Shown here one piece after another: positions 31,560 to 39,692 of a stretch of DNA of 41,865 nucleotides. The translations under genes and the position numbers were made by a program. Source of the DNA: Bacteroidales bacterium UBA1195 (GTDB taxonomy: Bacteria > Bacteroidota > Bacteroidia > Bacteroidales > WCHB1-69); NCBI GenBank assembly GCA_002309855.1, contig DBYD01000042.1, forward strand, positions 5,082 through 46,946, in the 5' to 3' direction. The notes beneath the pieces are model-generated. The model made no database searches. It saw only the letters and a list, made by a program, of their open reading frames with translations, and had not been told where the DNA came from. Each line of letters begins with the position of its first letter. Position 1 is the stretch's first letter.

Positions 31560-32285
31560 TTATTTCACCGGCAGGTGGAACTTCATGGTGTCGTTGGTCA
31601 GCAGGTCGATGGTGAAGAGGGTGTCCTTCAGCGGCGTGCCAACGCCAGTGATGATTTTCACCGCCTCGTTCACCTGCAAAGAGGCGATGACGGCGGGCAG
31701 CACTCCCATCACTCCCTTGTTGCGGTTGCCCTGCGCCTCCAGTGCGGCCTGGTTGGGGTAGAGGGTGCGGTAGGTTGCGGCGGGAGGCAGGTAGTTGAAC
31801 ACCGCCAGCTGCCCTTTGGTGTCACCGATAGTACCGTAGATGAAGGGCTTGCCAAGTTCTATGCAGGTGTCGTTGATGAGGTAGCGGGCGGCGTAGTTGT
31901 CGGTGCAGTCCAGAACCAAATCGTATTGGGAAACAATCTGTTCAGCGTTTTCGGGTGCCAGGCGGTGGTTGTAAACCGCCAACTGTACGTTGGAGTTGAG
32001 CCGGTGCAGCGTCTCCTCCGCGCGTTGCGCCTTGGACAGCCCGACTTCGTCCTCGCGGTAGAGGATCTGCCGCTGCAGGTTGTGGACGGCAACGGTGTCG
32101 TCGTCCATGATGCCGACGGTGCCGAAGCCCGCGGCGGTGAGGTAGAGCGAGGCCACGCTGCCCAGTCCGCCTATTCCGACCACCAGCACCTTTGCGGCTT
32201 TCAGCTTCGTTTGTGCCTCCTCCCCGAAGTTCGGGAGGATGATTTGGCGGTTATAGCGTTTGATTTCTTCAGAAGATAGTTCCAT
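31560..32285 (-). CDS. thiF: ThiF-type sulfur carrier adenylyltransferase
   Basis: E1-like enzyme of 241 residues that adenylates the C-terminal glycine of ThiS. Visible are RYNRQIILPNFG, the nucleotide loop VVGIGGLGS, the MDDDTVAVHNLQRQ segment with the activating Asp and Arg, and DCTDNYAARYLIND. The protein has only two cysteines, both in the nucleotide domain, so the paired CxxC zinc site and sulfur-transfer cysteine known from E. coli ThiF are absent. MoeB is the main alternative; the neighbouring thiD and the thiS/thiG set in the window favour ThiF. Confidence 0.88.
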   Translation of the reverse strand: MELSSEEIKRYNRQIILPNFGEEAQTKLKAAKVLVVGIGGLGSVASLYLTAAGFGTVGIMDDDTVAVHNLQRQILYREDEVGLSKAQRAEETLHRLNSNVQLAVYNHRLAPENAEQIVSQYDLVLDCTDNYAARYLINDTCIELGKPFIYGTIGDTKGQLAVFNYLPPAATYRTLYPNQAALEAQGNRNKGVMGVLPAVIASLQVNEAVKIITGVGTPLKDTLFTIDLLTNDTMKFHLPVK

Positions 32286-32318
32286 TGTCTATGTGTGTTG
32301 TTTTATTTCTAAAAAATG

Positions 32319-32630
32319 TTAGTCTATTCTTGCGGAAAATTTTTCGGACATGGCTATTTCTTCCATGGCAGCAATCTCCATGTCGTTGCGGTAGCTCCGT
32401 GGAGTGTCGTAAAGAAATAGAAAAATGATTACCGACACTGTCCAAATATGGTATGGCAATCCTATTTTCGCCCTTTTAAAAGATTTTTTCAGCAGAAAAA
32501 CAGAGGAATGCACATAACTGTAGATGGTGTCGCCCAAAATGGCCAGCACGCAGAAAATGTACAATATGCGTCTCAGTCCGGCAGGGAGACCGTGCTTTTT
32601 TTCAATCGCTTGAAACATTGGTTTGTACAA
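32319..32630 (-). CDS. Small hypothetical membrane protein between thiD and thiF
   Basis: Open frame of 103 residues with two hydrophobic segments (ILYIFCVLAILGDTIYSYV and IWTVSVIIFLFLYD) separated by a basic loop. The start overlaps the thiD 3' end by 29 bases, or by 17 if the ATG at 32618 is used; the stop lies 33 bases before thiF. Without it there would be an empty 316-base gap in an otherwise tight thiD-thiF arrangement, which speaks for its being real. No family recognised. Confidence 0.5.
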   Translation of the reverse strand: MYKPMFQAIEKKHGLPAGLRRILYIFCVLAILGDTIYSYVHSSVFLLKKSFKRAKIGLPYHIWTVSVIIFLFLYDTPRSYRNDMEIAAMEEIAMSEKFSARID

Positions 32631-33456
32631 TCTCAGTTGATGATAATCTAATCGGGCGGGACAGATGGTTCAGGCTGCCGTGGCCGTGGCCGGTGTTCAG
32701 ATCCTTGGCGCAAAGTATAGCCCAATGCACGTATTGGACGGCGTGTTTTATCACTTTGCGAAGCGACTTTATGCTGGTCATGTATGAGGCGATTGCCGAT
32801 GAGAGGGTGCAGCCGGTGCCATGGGTGTTGCGGGTCTCAATCCTCTGGTTCAGATAGAGCCGTTCCAGCCCGTTTTCACAAATCAGAATGTCGGTCATTT
32901 CGTTGCCGAGGCCGTGCCCGCCCTTCACCAGCACATTTTTCACACCTGTATCGGCAATTATTTTTTTTGCAGCGTGGCGCATGTCATCTATGCTCTTCAC
33001 CTCCATGCCTGACAGCGCCTCCGCCTCGGGGATGTTGGGCGTGACAATTGTGGCCATCGGGAACAGCTCCGTCTTCATTGCGTTAATCAGATTGTCGCTT
33101 GAGAGCGGGTCGCCGGAGGTGGCCACCAGCACGGGGTCCAGCACTATCGGTCCCTGGTAGTTGCATTTCAGCAGGCTCTTCTTTATGGCCGTTACGTTTT
33201 CACTGTTGTAAATCATGCCTATCTTGATGGCTTTGACATCAAAGTCCTCCAGAACCGCCTCAATCTGGGCGGAGAGCATGGCTGGCGACACCGCCTCGAT
33301 TCCGCGCACCCCCATGGTGTTCTGCGCTGTAACCGCTGTTATTGCGCTGGCGGCGTAGAGCCCCAGCGAACTTATTGTCTTGATGTCGGCCTGGATGCCG
33401 GCGCCGCCGCAGCTGTCGCTGCCTGCTATGGTAAGTACGGTTTTGATCTCCCTCAT
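32602..33456 (-). CDS. thiD: Hydroxymethylpyrimidine (phosphate) kinase ThiD
   Basis: Ribokinase-family enzyme that phosphorylates HMP and HMP-P to HMP-PP for ThiE. The 284-residue protein has TIAGSDSCGGAGIQADIKT at the N-terminus, VLDPVLVATSG, NIPEAEALSG and the anion-hole/catalytic motif RNTHGTGCTLSSAIA near the C-terminus. It starts a minus-strand unit that continues to the small membrane protein and thiF. A promoter box lies 73 bases upstream, back to back with that of mpl. Confidence 0.95.
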   Translation of the reverse strand: MREIKTVLTIAGSDSCGGAGIQADIKTISSLGLYAASAITAVTAQNTMGVRGIEAVSPAMLSAQIEAVLEDFDVKAIKIGMIYNSENVTAIKKSLLKCNYQGPIVLDPVLVATSGDPLSSDNLINAMKTELFPMATIVTPNIPEAEALSGMEVKSIDDMRHAAKKIIADTGVKNVLVKGGHGLGNEMTDILICENGLERLYLNQRIETRNTHGTGCTLSSAIASYMTSIKSLRKVIKHAVQYVHWAILCAKDLNTGHGHGSLNHLSRPIRLSSTEIVQTNVSSD

Positions 33457-33528
33457 GGTATATTATGATATGAAGTTATTGGGGATGAATGTGATGGAAA
33501 GCAGTGTCCATGCCATCATCCGCAAATG

Positions 33529-33536
33529 CAAAGGTA
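33529..33536 (-). promoter_or_regulatory. -7 promoter box for thiD
   Basis: TACCTTTG on the minus strand, a perfect TAnnTTTG. It leaves a leader of about 65 bases, in which no TPP-riboswitch core could be recognised. Confidence 0.55.
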
Positions 33537-33657
33537 GTGTTTTTTTCAATCGCTTTTTTCTTTTCTGGAAAAAAGATGTCGGGGTGCCGCTTCCGGATGA
33601 AACTTTCCGTGTTGAAAAAAACAGCATCCGGATATTGTAGCGAACCTTTTTTTGTGC

Positions 33658-33665
33658 TAATTTTG
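33658..33665 (+). promoter_or_regulatory. -7 promoter box for mpl
   Basis: TAATTTTG, a perfect TAnnTTTG, 20 bases before the mpl ATG. Confidence 0.65.
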
Positions 33666-33684
33666 CACTTTAAACGCATACGAC

Positions 33685-35031
33685 ATGAAGGTACATTTTA
33701 TCGCCATTGGCGGCAGCGCCATGCACAATTTGGCCATTTCGCTGAAACTGAAAGGATACGAAGTGAGCGGTTCGGACGATGAGATTTTCGATCCGGCGGC
33801 GTCGCGTCTGAAAAAATACGGCATTTTTCCCGATCACGAGGGGTGGGATCCGGGATGCATCACTCCAGACCTGGACGCGGTGATTCTGGGGATGCATGCG
33901 CGTGAGGACAATCCGGAGCTGGCCGAAGCCAAACGTCTGGGGCTGAAGATCTATTCCTATCCGGAATACATTTACGAGCAGTCTAGGGACAAGATGCGCA
34001 TTGTGGTGGGGGGCAGCCACGGAAAAACCACCATCACCTCCATGATACTGCATGTGATGGACCGCTGCGGACGCGATTGCGACTACATGATCGGTGCGCA
34101 GCTGCAAGGCTTTGAGGTGATGACCCGCCTTTCGGAAAAGGCGCCCTACATGGTGATAGAGGGGGACGAATACCTCACCTCCGCGCTCGACCGCAGGCCG
34201 AAATTCCATGTTTACCGTCCCAATATCGGCATCATCAGCGGCATTGCGTGGGACCACGTGAATGTGTTCCCGACATTTGACAATTATGTGGAGCAGTTCC
34301 GGATTTTCGCCGGCATGGTCCCTGAAAACGGCACCCTTATCTATTGCGCGGAGGACGAGAACTGCCGCAGTGTGGCGGATGACCCTCGGACTGTGTGCCA
34401 TAAGGCCGGTTACACTCTTCCGGAATACAGGGTTGAAAATGGAAAATACATCCTGATTTGGGATGGCAGGGAGTATCCGCTGCAGGTTTTCGGCAGGCAC
34501 AACCTGCTGAACATCATGGCGGCATACCATGCCTGCAGTGCCGTCGGGATTACGGACGTGGAGTTCTTCAACGCCATCGCCACCTTCCATGGGGCCTCCA
34601 ACCGGCTGGAGTGCCTTTATCAGGATGCGGAGAAGGCGCTCTACCGCGATTTCGCCCATTCCCCCTCAAAATTGAAGGCGACCGTTGCCGCGCTTAAGGA
34701 GAAGGATCCGGAGCGTTTCCTGGTCGCCTGCATGGAGCTGCACACCTTCAGCAGCCTGACCGCATCGTTCCTGGAGCAGTACGCCCATGCGATGGATGTG
34801 GCCGACGAGGCGATAGTCTATTTCAACCCCCATGCCATCGCGCTTAAAAAACTGCCGCCAATCACGGAGGAGGAGGTCCATGCCGCCTTCGGGCGTCCGG
34901 ATTTGAAGGTGTTCTGCGACTCGCAGGCTTTGTTCCGCCATCTGTGCGGGCATGAATGGAGGGGTAAAAACCTGTTAATGATGAGTTCCGGGAACTACGA
35001 CGGGATGGATGTGAAAAAAATTTTCGGATAG
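33685..35031 (+). CDS. mpl: UDP-N-acetylmuramate:L-Ala-gamma-D-Glu-meso-DAP ligase
   Basis: Murein-recycling ligase that attaches recovered tripeptide to UDP-MurNAc in the cytoplasm. The 448-residue Mur-ligase protein has the MurC-like N-terminal loop HFIAIGGSAMHNLA, the P-loop at 109-116 (GGSHGKTT), VIEGDEYLTSALD, the domain-2 segment NIGIISGIAWDHVNVF, and the C-terminal domain with FAHSPSKLKATV and MELHTFSSLT, which distinguish Mpl from MurC. It has its own promoter and is followed 48 bases later by tRNA-Ala. Confidence 0.93.
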   Translation: MKVHFIAIGGSAMHNLAISLKLKGYEVSGSDDEIFDPAASRLKKYGIFPDHEGWDPGCITPDLDAVILGMHAREDNPELAEAKRLGLKIYSYPEYIYEQSRDKMRIVVGGSHGKTTITSMILHVMDRCGRDCDYMIGAQLQGFEVMTRLSEKAPYMVIEGDEYLTSALDRRPKFHVYRPNIGIISGIAWDHVNVFPTFDNYVEQFRIFAGMVPENGTLIYCAEDENCRSVADDPRTVCHKAGYTLPEYRVENGKYILIWDGREYPLQVFGRHNLLNIMAAYHACSAVGITDVEFFNAIATFHGASNRLECLYQDAEKALYRDFAHSPSKLKATVAALKEKDPERFLVACMELHTFSSLTASFLEQYAHAMDVADEAIVYFNPHAIALKKLPPITEEEVHAAFGRPDLKVFCDSQALFRHLCGHEWRGKNLLMMSSGNYDGMDVKKIFG

Positions 35032-35056
35032 GTGGAAAACATGTCTGAAAAAGTTA

Positions 35057-35064
35057 TACTTTTG
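35057..35064 (+). promoter_or_regulatory. -7 promoter box for tRNA-Ala
   Basis: TACTTTTG, the same octamer as for the tRNA-Leu operon, 15 bases before the tRNA 5' end. Confidence 0.7.
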
Positions 35065-35079
35065 CACGTTCAAAATGAT

Positions 35080-35153
35080 GGGGCATTAGCTCATTTGGCT
35101 AGAGCGTTTGACTGGCAGTCAAGAGGTGATGAGTTCGAATCTCATATGCTCCA
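35080..35153 (+). tRNA. tRNA-Ala (anticodon GGC)
   Basis: The acceptor stem pairs GGGGCAT with ATGCTCC, including the alanine identity pair G3-U70. The anticodon stem TTTGA/TCAAG encloses CTGGCAG, giving GGC. The D-arm (TAGCTCATTTGGCTAGAGC) and T-loop (GTTCGAATC) are standard. The discriminator is A and CCA is not encoded. Confidence 0.95.
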
Positions 35154-35166
35154 CAAATTATTCATC

Positions 35167-35200
35167 AAGAAACATTTATCGGAATGTTTCTTGTTTTTTT
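35167..35200 (+). terminator. Terminator of tRNA-Ala
   Basis: AAGAAACATT and AATGTTTCTT form a 10-bp stem with a 6-base loop, followed by a run of seven Ts, 13 bases after the tRNA. Confidence 0.92.
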
Positions 35201-35231
35201 ATCCTAACAGCCCCAATTTTTTCGCCTGACC

Positions 35232-38200
35232 ATGCCGACACAAGACAACCGGAACAAATCGTTTTTTGTATACAAGGCTTCCGCCGGATCGGGAAAAACC
35301 TTCCAATTGGCGGTCGCATACATACGGATATGTCTGCAATATTTCGGTCAGGACCGTTTCATTTTCCGGAAAATACTGGCAATCACCTTCACCAACAAGG
35401 CCGTTGGGGAGATGAAAAGCCGTATCCTCTTTTTTCTGCGCTGCCTTTCGCTGCCGGAAGAGCGTCTGAATGCTAAGGAGCTCGAACAACGTGCCTTGCT
35501 GATCCAAGAGCTGTCTGCGGTCTGTCCGTTGGAGCAGATGGGCCATCGTTCGGAAATCATTTTGAAAAACATTCTTGCCGATTACAGCCGTTTTTCGGTT
35601 CTGACAATTGACAAGTTCTACCAGCAGCTGGTTCATGCTTTTGCCTTTGAACTGCACCTGCCTGCCAACCATCGGTTGGAATTGGACGAGGATTTGTTTT
35701 CCAGGCAGATGGTGGATGTGCTGTTGTCCAAATTGGGATATGATGACATGTTGACGGATTTTGTGGTGGAATACATGCACCATCGGATTGACGGCCAGCA
35801 ATGGTGGAAGCCCGATCGCGACTTGGCGGCGGTTGCGAAGGAACTGTTTAATGAAGAAGCACTTTCGTATGAATCTGAAATGCCGAGGTTTCCGTTGGAA
35901 AACTACCGGAATCTCATCCGTACATTGAAAACCGGCATTCGGCAAATGGAGGGAACACTCCGTAAAATAGGAGGGCAGGCGCTTTCCATAATACCGGAAA
36001 CGGTCAGTGTGGAGTCGGATTTTTATCATGGTAAGAGCGGTTTCGGTGCATGGCTGATGAGTGTGGCGGACGGGGATATGGAAAAGGCGGCGGCACCGAA
36101 TTCGTATGTGCGGCAGGCGGTGGATGAGGGGCGCTGGACCGCCAAAAACTGCCGTGCGGAATTGTCCGCCTCCATTGAACGGATTGTGCCACAGCTTGAG
36201 GTGGCATATCGTGATGTGGCATCGTTCGTGAAGGAGCATTATTCAGATTACATTCTGTATGGTCATATCCTGAAAAACATTTATCCGACCGCTTTGCTGG
36301 GAGAGTTCCGTAAGGTGGCGGAGGAGATTATGGCCTCTTCCCATCAGCTGCTGATTGGTGAAACCAACCGTATGATTGCCAAAGTGGTGGATGCCGAGGA
36401 GGTGCCGTTTATCTATGAGCGTTTGGGCGAACGGTACGGCTTTTTCTTTATTGACGAATTTCAAGACACCTCACGGTTGCAATGGAGGAACTTGCTGCCG
36501 TTGGTAAGTGAAGGGGTTTCCAAGGTGATGGAAGAGACTGGCGGGAGTGGTCAGACCTCCCTCTTTGGGGATGCCAAGCAGGCCATTTACCGTTTCCGTT
36601 CTGGTGATGTCCGGCAGTTTGTGCATTTGTCCCGTTTGGACAAGGAACCGGCCGTAAATCTCTCGGAAAAGGTGCTTCAATCAGGTTTTCAAACCATTCC
36701 ATTAAACAATAATTTCCGGTCCAAAAAAGAGATTGTCCAGTTCAATAACAGTTATTTCCATCAGATGACGGAAAAATCCACACCGCTGGTATCAGATGCC
36801 TATCATTCATTAGAGCAGTCGCTTCCGAAAAAAACGGGAGGTGGTGTGGAATTACGGGTCACTGCCGAAACGAAGGATTACGAACTCTTTGTACAGATGC
36901 AGACGGCAGGGTTGGTGGAGGAGGTCTTGCGTGACGGGTACGCATACCATGAGATAGCAGTTCTGACTCGTAGCAACAAGTTGGCTTCCAGTGTGGCTGT
37001 TGCCTTGACCAGAAAAGGGGTGCCGGTGGTTTCCTCAGAATCGCTGTTGCTTTCTGCTTCTCCGGAAGTGCGTTTTATGATAGCCGCCATGCAATACGTG
37101 GAAAACAGGAAAAACGAAGCGGCCAGGGCTCATCTGCTTGTATATCTTTTCCAGAAACTTGAAAAGGGGAAATCGTTGGATGATGTGCTTGGATTGGCAA
37201 AAAATGCATCCGCTTTTTCCACCCAATTGGAACGGTGGGGTTTTTGTCCGGATTGGAAAAGATTACGGCAGTTGAATTTATATGAACGTTTCCGCACTTT
37301 GGCCGACATATTCCGCTTATGGGGTTCGGATCCATACATGATGGCTTTGGGGGAAGTTGTATGGGCGTATCATGAAAATGCGGAGAAAAACGATGAAGAT
37401 TTTCTTGAGGAATGGGAGGAACAGCGGCAACGTTTGTCCCTTTCCAATCCGGAAGGGGTGAATGCGGTGCAGGTTATGACTATCCACAAAGCCAAAGGGC
37501 TGGCTTTCCCGGTGGTGATTTATCCGATGGCCAGGAAAAAGAACCGGTTGGAGAAAGAACAGGGTTGGATTCGGTTGGATCCGCCGGTTCAGGCTGGTGC
37601 CGATTCATTAAAAGTCGCGTGGCTGGATTTGGACAAGTCATTGGACAAAACTCGCTATTCGGATGTTTATCAGGCCGAAGAGGAGATGTCGGAATTGGAT
37701 AGGATCAACTTGGACTATGTGGCGTTTACCCGTGCGAAGGATAGGTTATACCTGCTTGCACGGCAGGAAAAGCAGGAGGGAGACGGTCTGATACCCTTTT
37801 TTCATTCCTGTGGGATCGAACCTGATGCAATGGGGGATGCGTATGGTACCATGCGGTATCATTTCCCAAAAGGAGAGCGTTTTGCCTCTTCCGTTTCCGA
37901 TTGCCTGGAACCGGCGGATGTGACAGGGTTCTTTTCTTTTCCGGACATTGGTCCGCTTCCGCCCTTGGCATATACTGTGCCGGAGGAGGGTGCCAGTACG
38001 GAGGCTGCATTGGGCACATTGGTTCACCAGTATCTCTCACGGATGTACCGGCGTGAGGATGTGGATGTTCTGTGCAATACGGTTAATAAGTCTGAGGCTT
38101 TGAAGCCCTATGAAAGGGCCTTTTTGTTAAAGTTGTTGGCTAACATTCGTGAGCAGCCGGAGGCCGACTGCCTTTTCGGGGATGAGGGGACATTTGTCCG

Positions 38201-38444
38201 CAACGAGGTTGAAATGCTGCTGCCGGACCAAAAAATCTTACGGTTGGACCGCCTGCTGATAAAAGGGAAAGATGTCCGGCTTATCGATTACAAGACAGGA
38301 CAGCGTGACAATTCCCATGAATCCCAGCTGAAGGGTTATATTGACGGGTTGCGGCAGATCGGCTATAACGTCACCGATGCGCGGTTAGTCTATATCGCGC
38401 CGGAAACGGCTTACATCAGATCCCTGCCGATATCCCTGCGGTAG
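35232..38444 (+). CDS. UvrD/AddA-like helicase with C-terminal PD-(D/E)XK nuclease
   Basis: Superfamily 1A helicase-nuclease of 1070 residues, likely acting in double-strand-break end processing like RecB/AddA. Walker A is ASAGSGKT (16-23), motif Ia ITFTNKAVGEMK, Walker B/II DEFQDTS (about 408-414), motif III FGDAKQAIYRFRSGD, motif V VQVMTIHKAKGLAFP and motif VI YVAFTRAKDRLYLL. The C-terminal nuclease has LGTLVHQYL, Asp1006 (RLDRLL), Asp1019-Tyr-Lys1021 (IDYKTG) and QLKGYIDGL, a complete active site. No AddB-like partner lies in the window. Its last 34 bases overlap purD tail to tail. Confidence 0.9.
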   Translation: MPTQDNRNKSFFVYKASAGSGKTFQLAVAYIRICLQYFGQDRFIFRKILAITFTNKAVGEMKSRILFFLRCLSLPEERLNAKELEQRALLIQELSAVCPLEQMGHRSEIILKNILADYSRFSVLTIDKFYQQLVHAFAFELHLPANHRLELDEDLFSRQMVDVLLSKLGYDDMLTDFVVEYMHHRIDGQQWWKPDRDLAAVAKELFNEEALSYESEMPRFPLENYRNLIRTLKTGIRQMEGTLRKIGGQALSIIPETVSVESDFYHGKSGFGAWLMSVADGDMEKAAAPNSYVRQAVDEGRWTAKNCRAELSASIERIVPQLEVAYRDVASFVKEHYSDYILYGHILKNIYPTALLGEFRKVAEEIMASSHQLLIGETNRMIAKVVDAEEVPFIYERLGERYGFFFIDEFQDTSRLQWRNLLPLVSEGVSKVMEETGGSGQTSLFGDAKQAIYRFRSGDVRQFVHLSRLDKEPAVNLSEKVLQSGFQTIPLNNNFRSKKEIVQFNNSYFHQMTEKSTPLVSDAYHSLEQSLPKKTGGGVELRVTAETKDYELFVQMQTAGLVEEVLRDGYAYHEIAVLTRSNKLASSVAVALTRKGVPVVSSESLLLSASPEVRFMIAAMQYVENRKNEAARAHLLVYLFQKLEKGKSLDDVLGLAKNASAFSTQLERWGFCPDWKRLRQLNLYERFRTLADIFRLWGSDPYMMALGEVVWAYHENAEKNDEDFLEEWEEQRQRLSLSNPEGVNAVQVMTIHKAKGLAFPVVIYPMARKKNRLEKEQGWIRLDPPVQAGADSLKVAWLDLDKSLDKTRYSDVYQAEEEMSELDRINLDYVAFTRAKDRLYLLARQEKQEGDGLIPFFHSCGIEPDAMGDAYGTMRYHFPKGERFASSVSDCLEPADVTGFFSFPDIGPLPPLAYTVPEEGASTEAALGTLVHQYLSRMYRREDVDVLCNTVNKSEALKPYERAFLLKLLANIREQPEADCLFGDEGTFVRNEVEMLLPDQKILRLDRLLIKGKDVRLIDYKTGQRDNSHESQLKGYIDGLRQIGYNVTDARLVYIAPETAYIRSLPISLR

Positions 38445-39688
38445 TGGCAGCCCTCCCAACTAATTTCATTTACGGCAGCATAGCTTTTCGCTAAGGCGGC
38501 TTCCAGATTGTCTGCAAACGAGGTGACGCATAGCACCCTTCCGCCGTTGGTCAGCAGCTGCCCGTTCGCATCCCTTTTTGTGCCTGCATGGAACACCAGG
38601 CTCCCTTTCACGTTTTCAACGCCTTGTATAATATTCCCCTTGGGATAGCTCCCTGGGTAGCCTCCGGCCACCATCATCACGCAGGCGGCGGTCTGGGGGT
38701 TGGTCTTCAGTGTGGCGCGGTCGAGGGTGCCGTTCCAGGTGTGGTTGAACAGCTCCACCATATCGGAGCTGATGCGTGGAAAGACCGATTCGGTCTCCGG
38801 GTCGCCCATCCGCACGTTGTATTCTATTACGTATGGGTCGCCGCCGCAGTTCATAAGGCCGAGGAAAATGAATCCCTTGTAACTTATCTTCTCTTCACGG
38901 ATGCCGTTAACCGTGGGGCGCACAATCCGCTCCTCCACCTTCTGCATGAAGGCCTTGTCGGCGAACGGGACGGGGGAAACCGAGCCCATTCCGCCGGTGT
39001 TAAGTCCTGTGTCGCCCTCTCCGATGCGCTTGTAGTCCTTGGCTGAGGGCAGGATGATGTAATGCTCCCCGTCGGTCAGGACAAAGACGGAGAGTTCTAT
39101 CCCATGCAGGAACTCCTCAATGACCACCTTGTCGGATGCCGCTCCGAACTTGGCGTTTTCCAGCATGTTGTGAAGTTCATTCTCCGCTGTCTCCAAATCA
39201 TCTATAATAAGCACCCCTTTGCCTGCGGCCAGCCCGTCCGCCTTAAGGACGTAGGGCGGCTTGAGGGTGTGCAGGAAGGCTATGCCCTCCGGCAGCGTTT
39301 CGCGGGTGAAGCTGCGGTATGCTGCTGTCGGGATGCCATGCCGCTGCATGAATGCCTTGGCGAAATCCTTGCTGCCCTCAAGCGTCGCGCCCTGTCTGGA
39401 GGGGCCGATGAAGGCAATTTTTTTCAAGGCCTCGTCCCGGGCGAAAAAGTCCTGCAGACCGGCCACCAGCGGAGCCTCCGGCCCGACCACCACCATGCCG
39501 ACGCCATTGTCCAGCACAAATTTCCGGATGGCCTCGAAATCATTGTTGTCCAATGCCACGTTGGTGCCGCATTGGCTTGTGCCGGCATTGCCCGGTGCTA
39601 TGTACAGTTTGTCGCATTGCGGACTTTCGGCGATTTTCGCCGCCATTGCATGTTCCCGTCCGCCGGAACCAAGTAACAGAATGTTCAT
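38411..39688 (-). CDS. purD: Phosphoribosylamine-glycine ligase PurD
   Basis: ATP-grasp enzyme of de novo purine synthesis that joins phosphoribosylamine and glycine; 425 residues, normal length. The start at 39688 gives MNILLLGSGGREHAMA, the family N-terminus; a longer open frame running to 40249 is an out-of-frame shadow of the upstream gene. Further motifs are GPEAPLVAGLQD, GPSRQGATLEGSKDFAK, LKADGLAAGKGV, LNTGGMGSVSPVP and YNVRMGDPETE. It lies four bases after the YD-repeat gene, so probably third in a three-gene unit. Confidence 0.96.
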   Translation of the reverse strand: MNILLLGSGGREHAMAAKIAESPQCDKLYIAPGNAGTSQCGTNVALDNNDFEAIRKFVLDNGVGMVVVGPEAPLVAGLQDFFARDEALKKIAFIGPSRQGATLEGSKDFAKAFMQRHGIPTAAYRSFTRETLPEGIAFLHTLKPPYVLKADGLAAGKGVLIIDDLETAENELHNMLENAKFGAASDKVVIEEFLHGIELSVFVLTDGEHYIILPSAKDYKRIGEGDTGLNTGGMGSVSPVPFADKAFMQKVEERIVRPTVNGIREEKISYKGFIFLGLMNCGGDPYVIEYNVRMGDPETESVFPRISSDMVELFNHTWNGTLDRATLKTNPQTAACVMMVAGGYPGSYPKGNIIQGVENVKGSLVFHAGTKRDANGQLLTNGGRVLCVTSFADNLEAALAKSYAAVNEISWEGCHYRRDIGRDLM

Positions 39689-39692
39689 GTTT

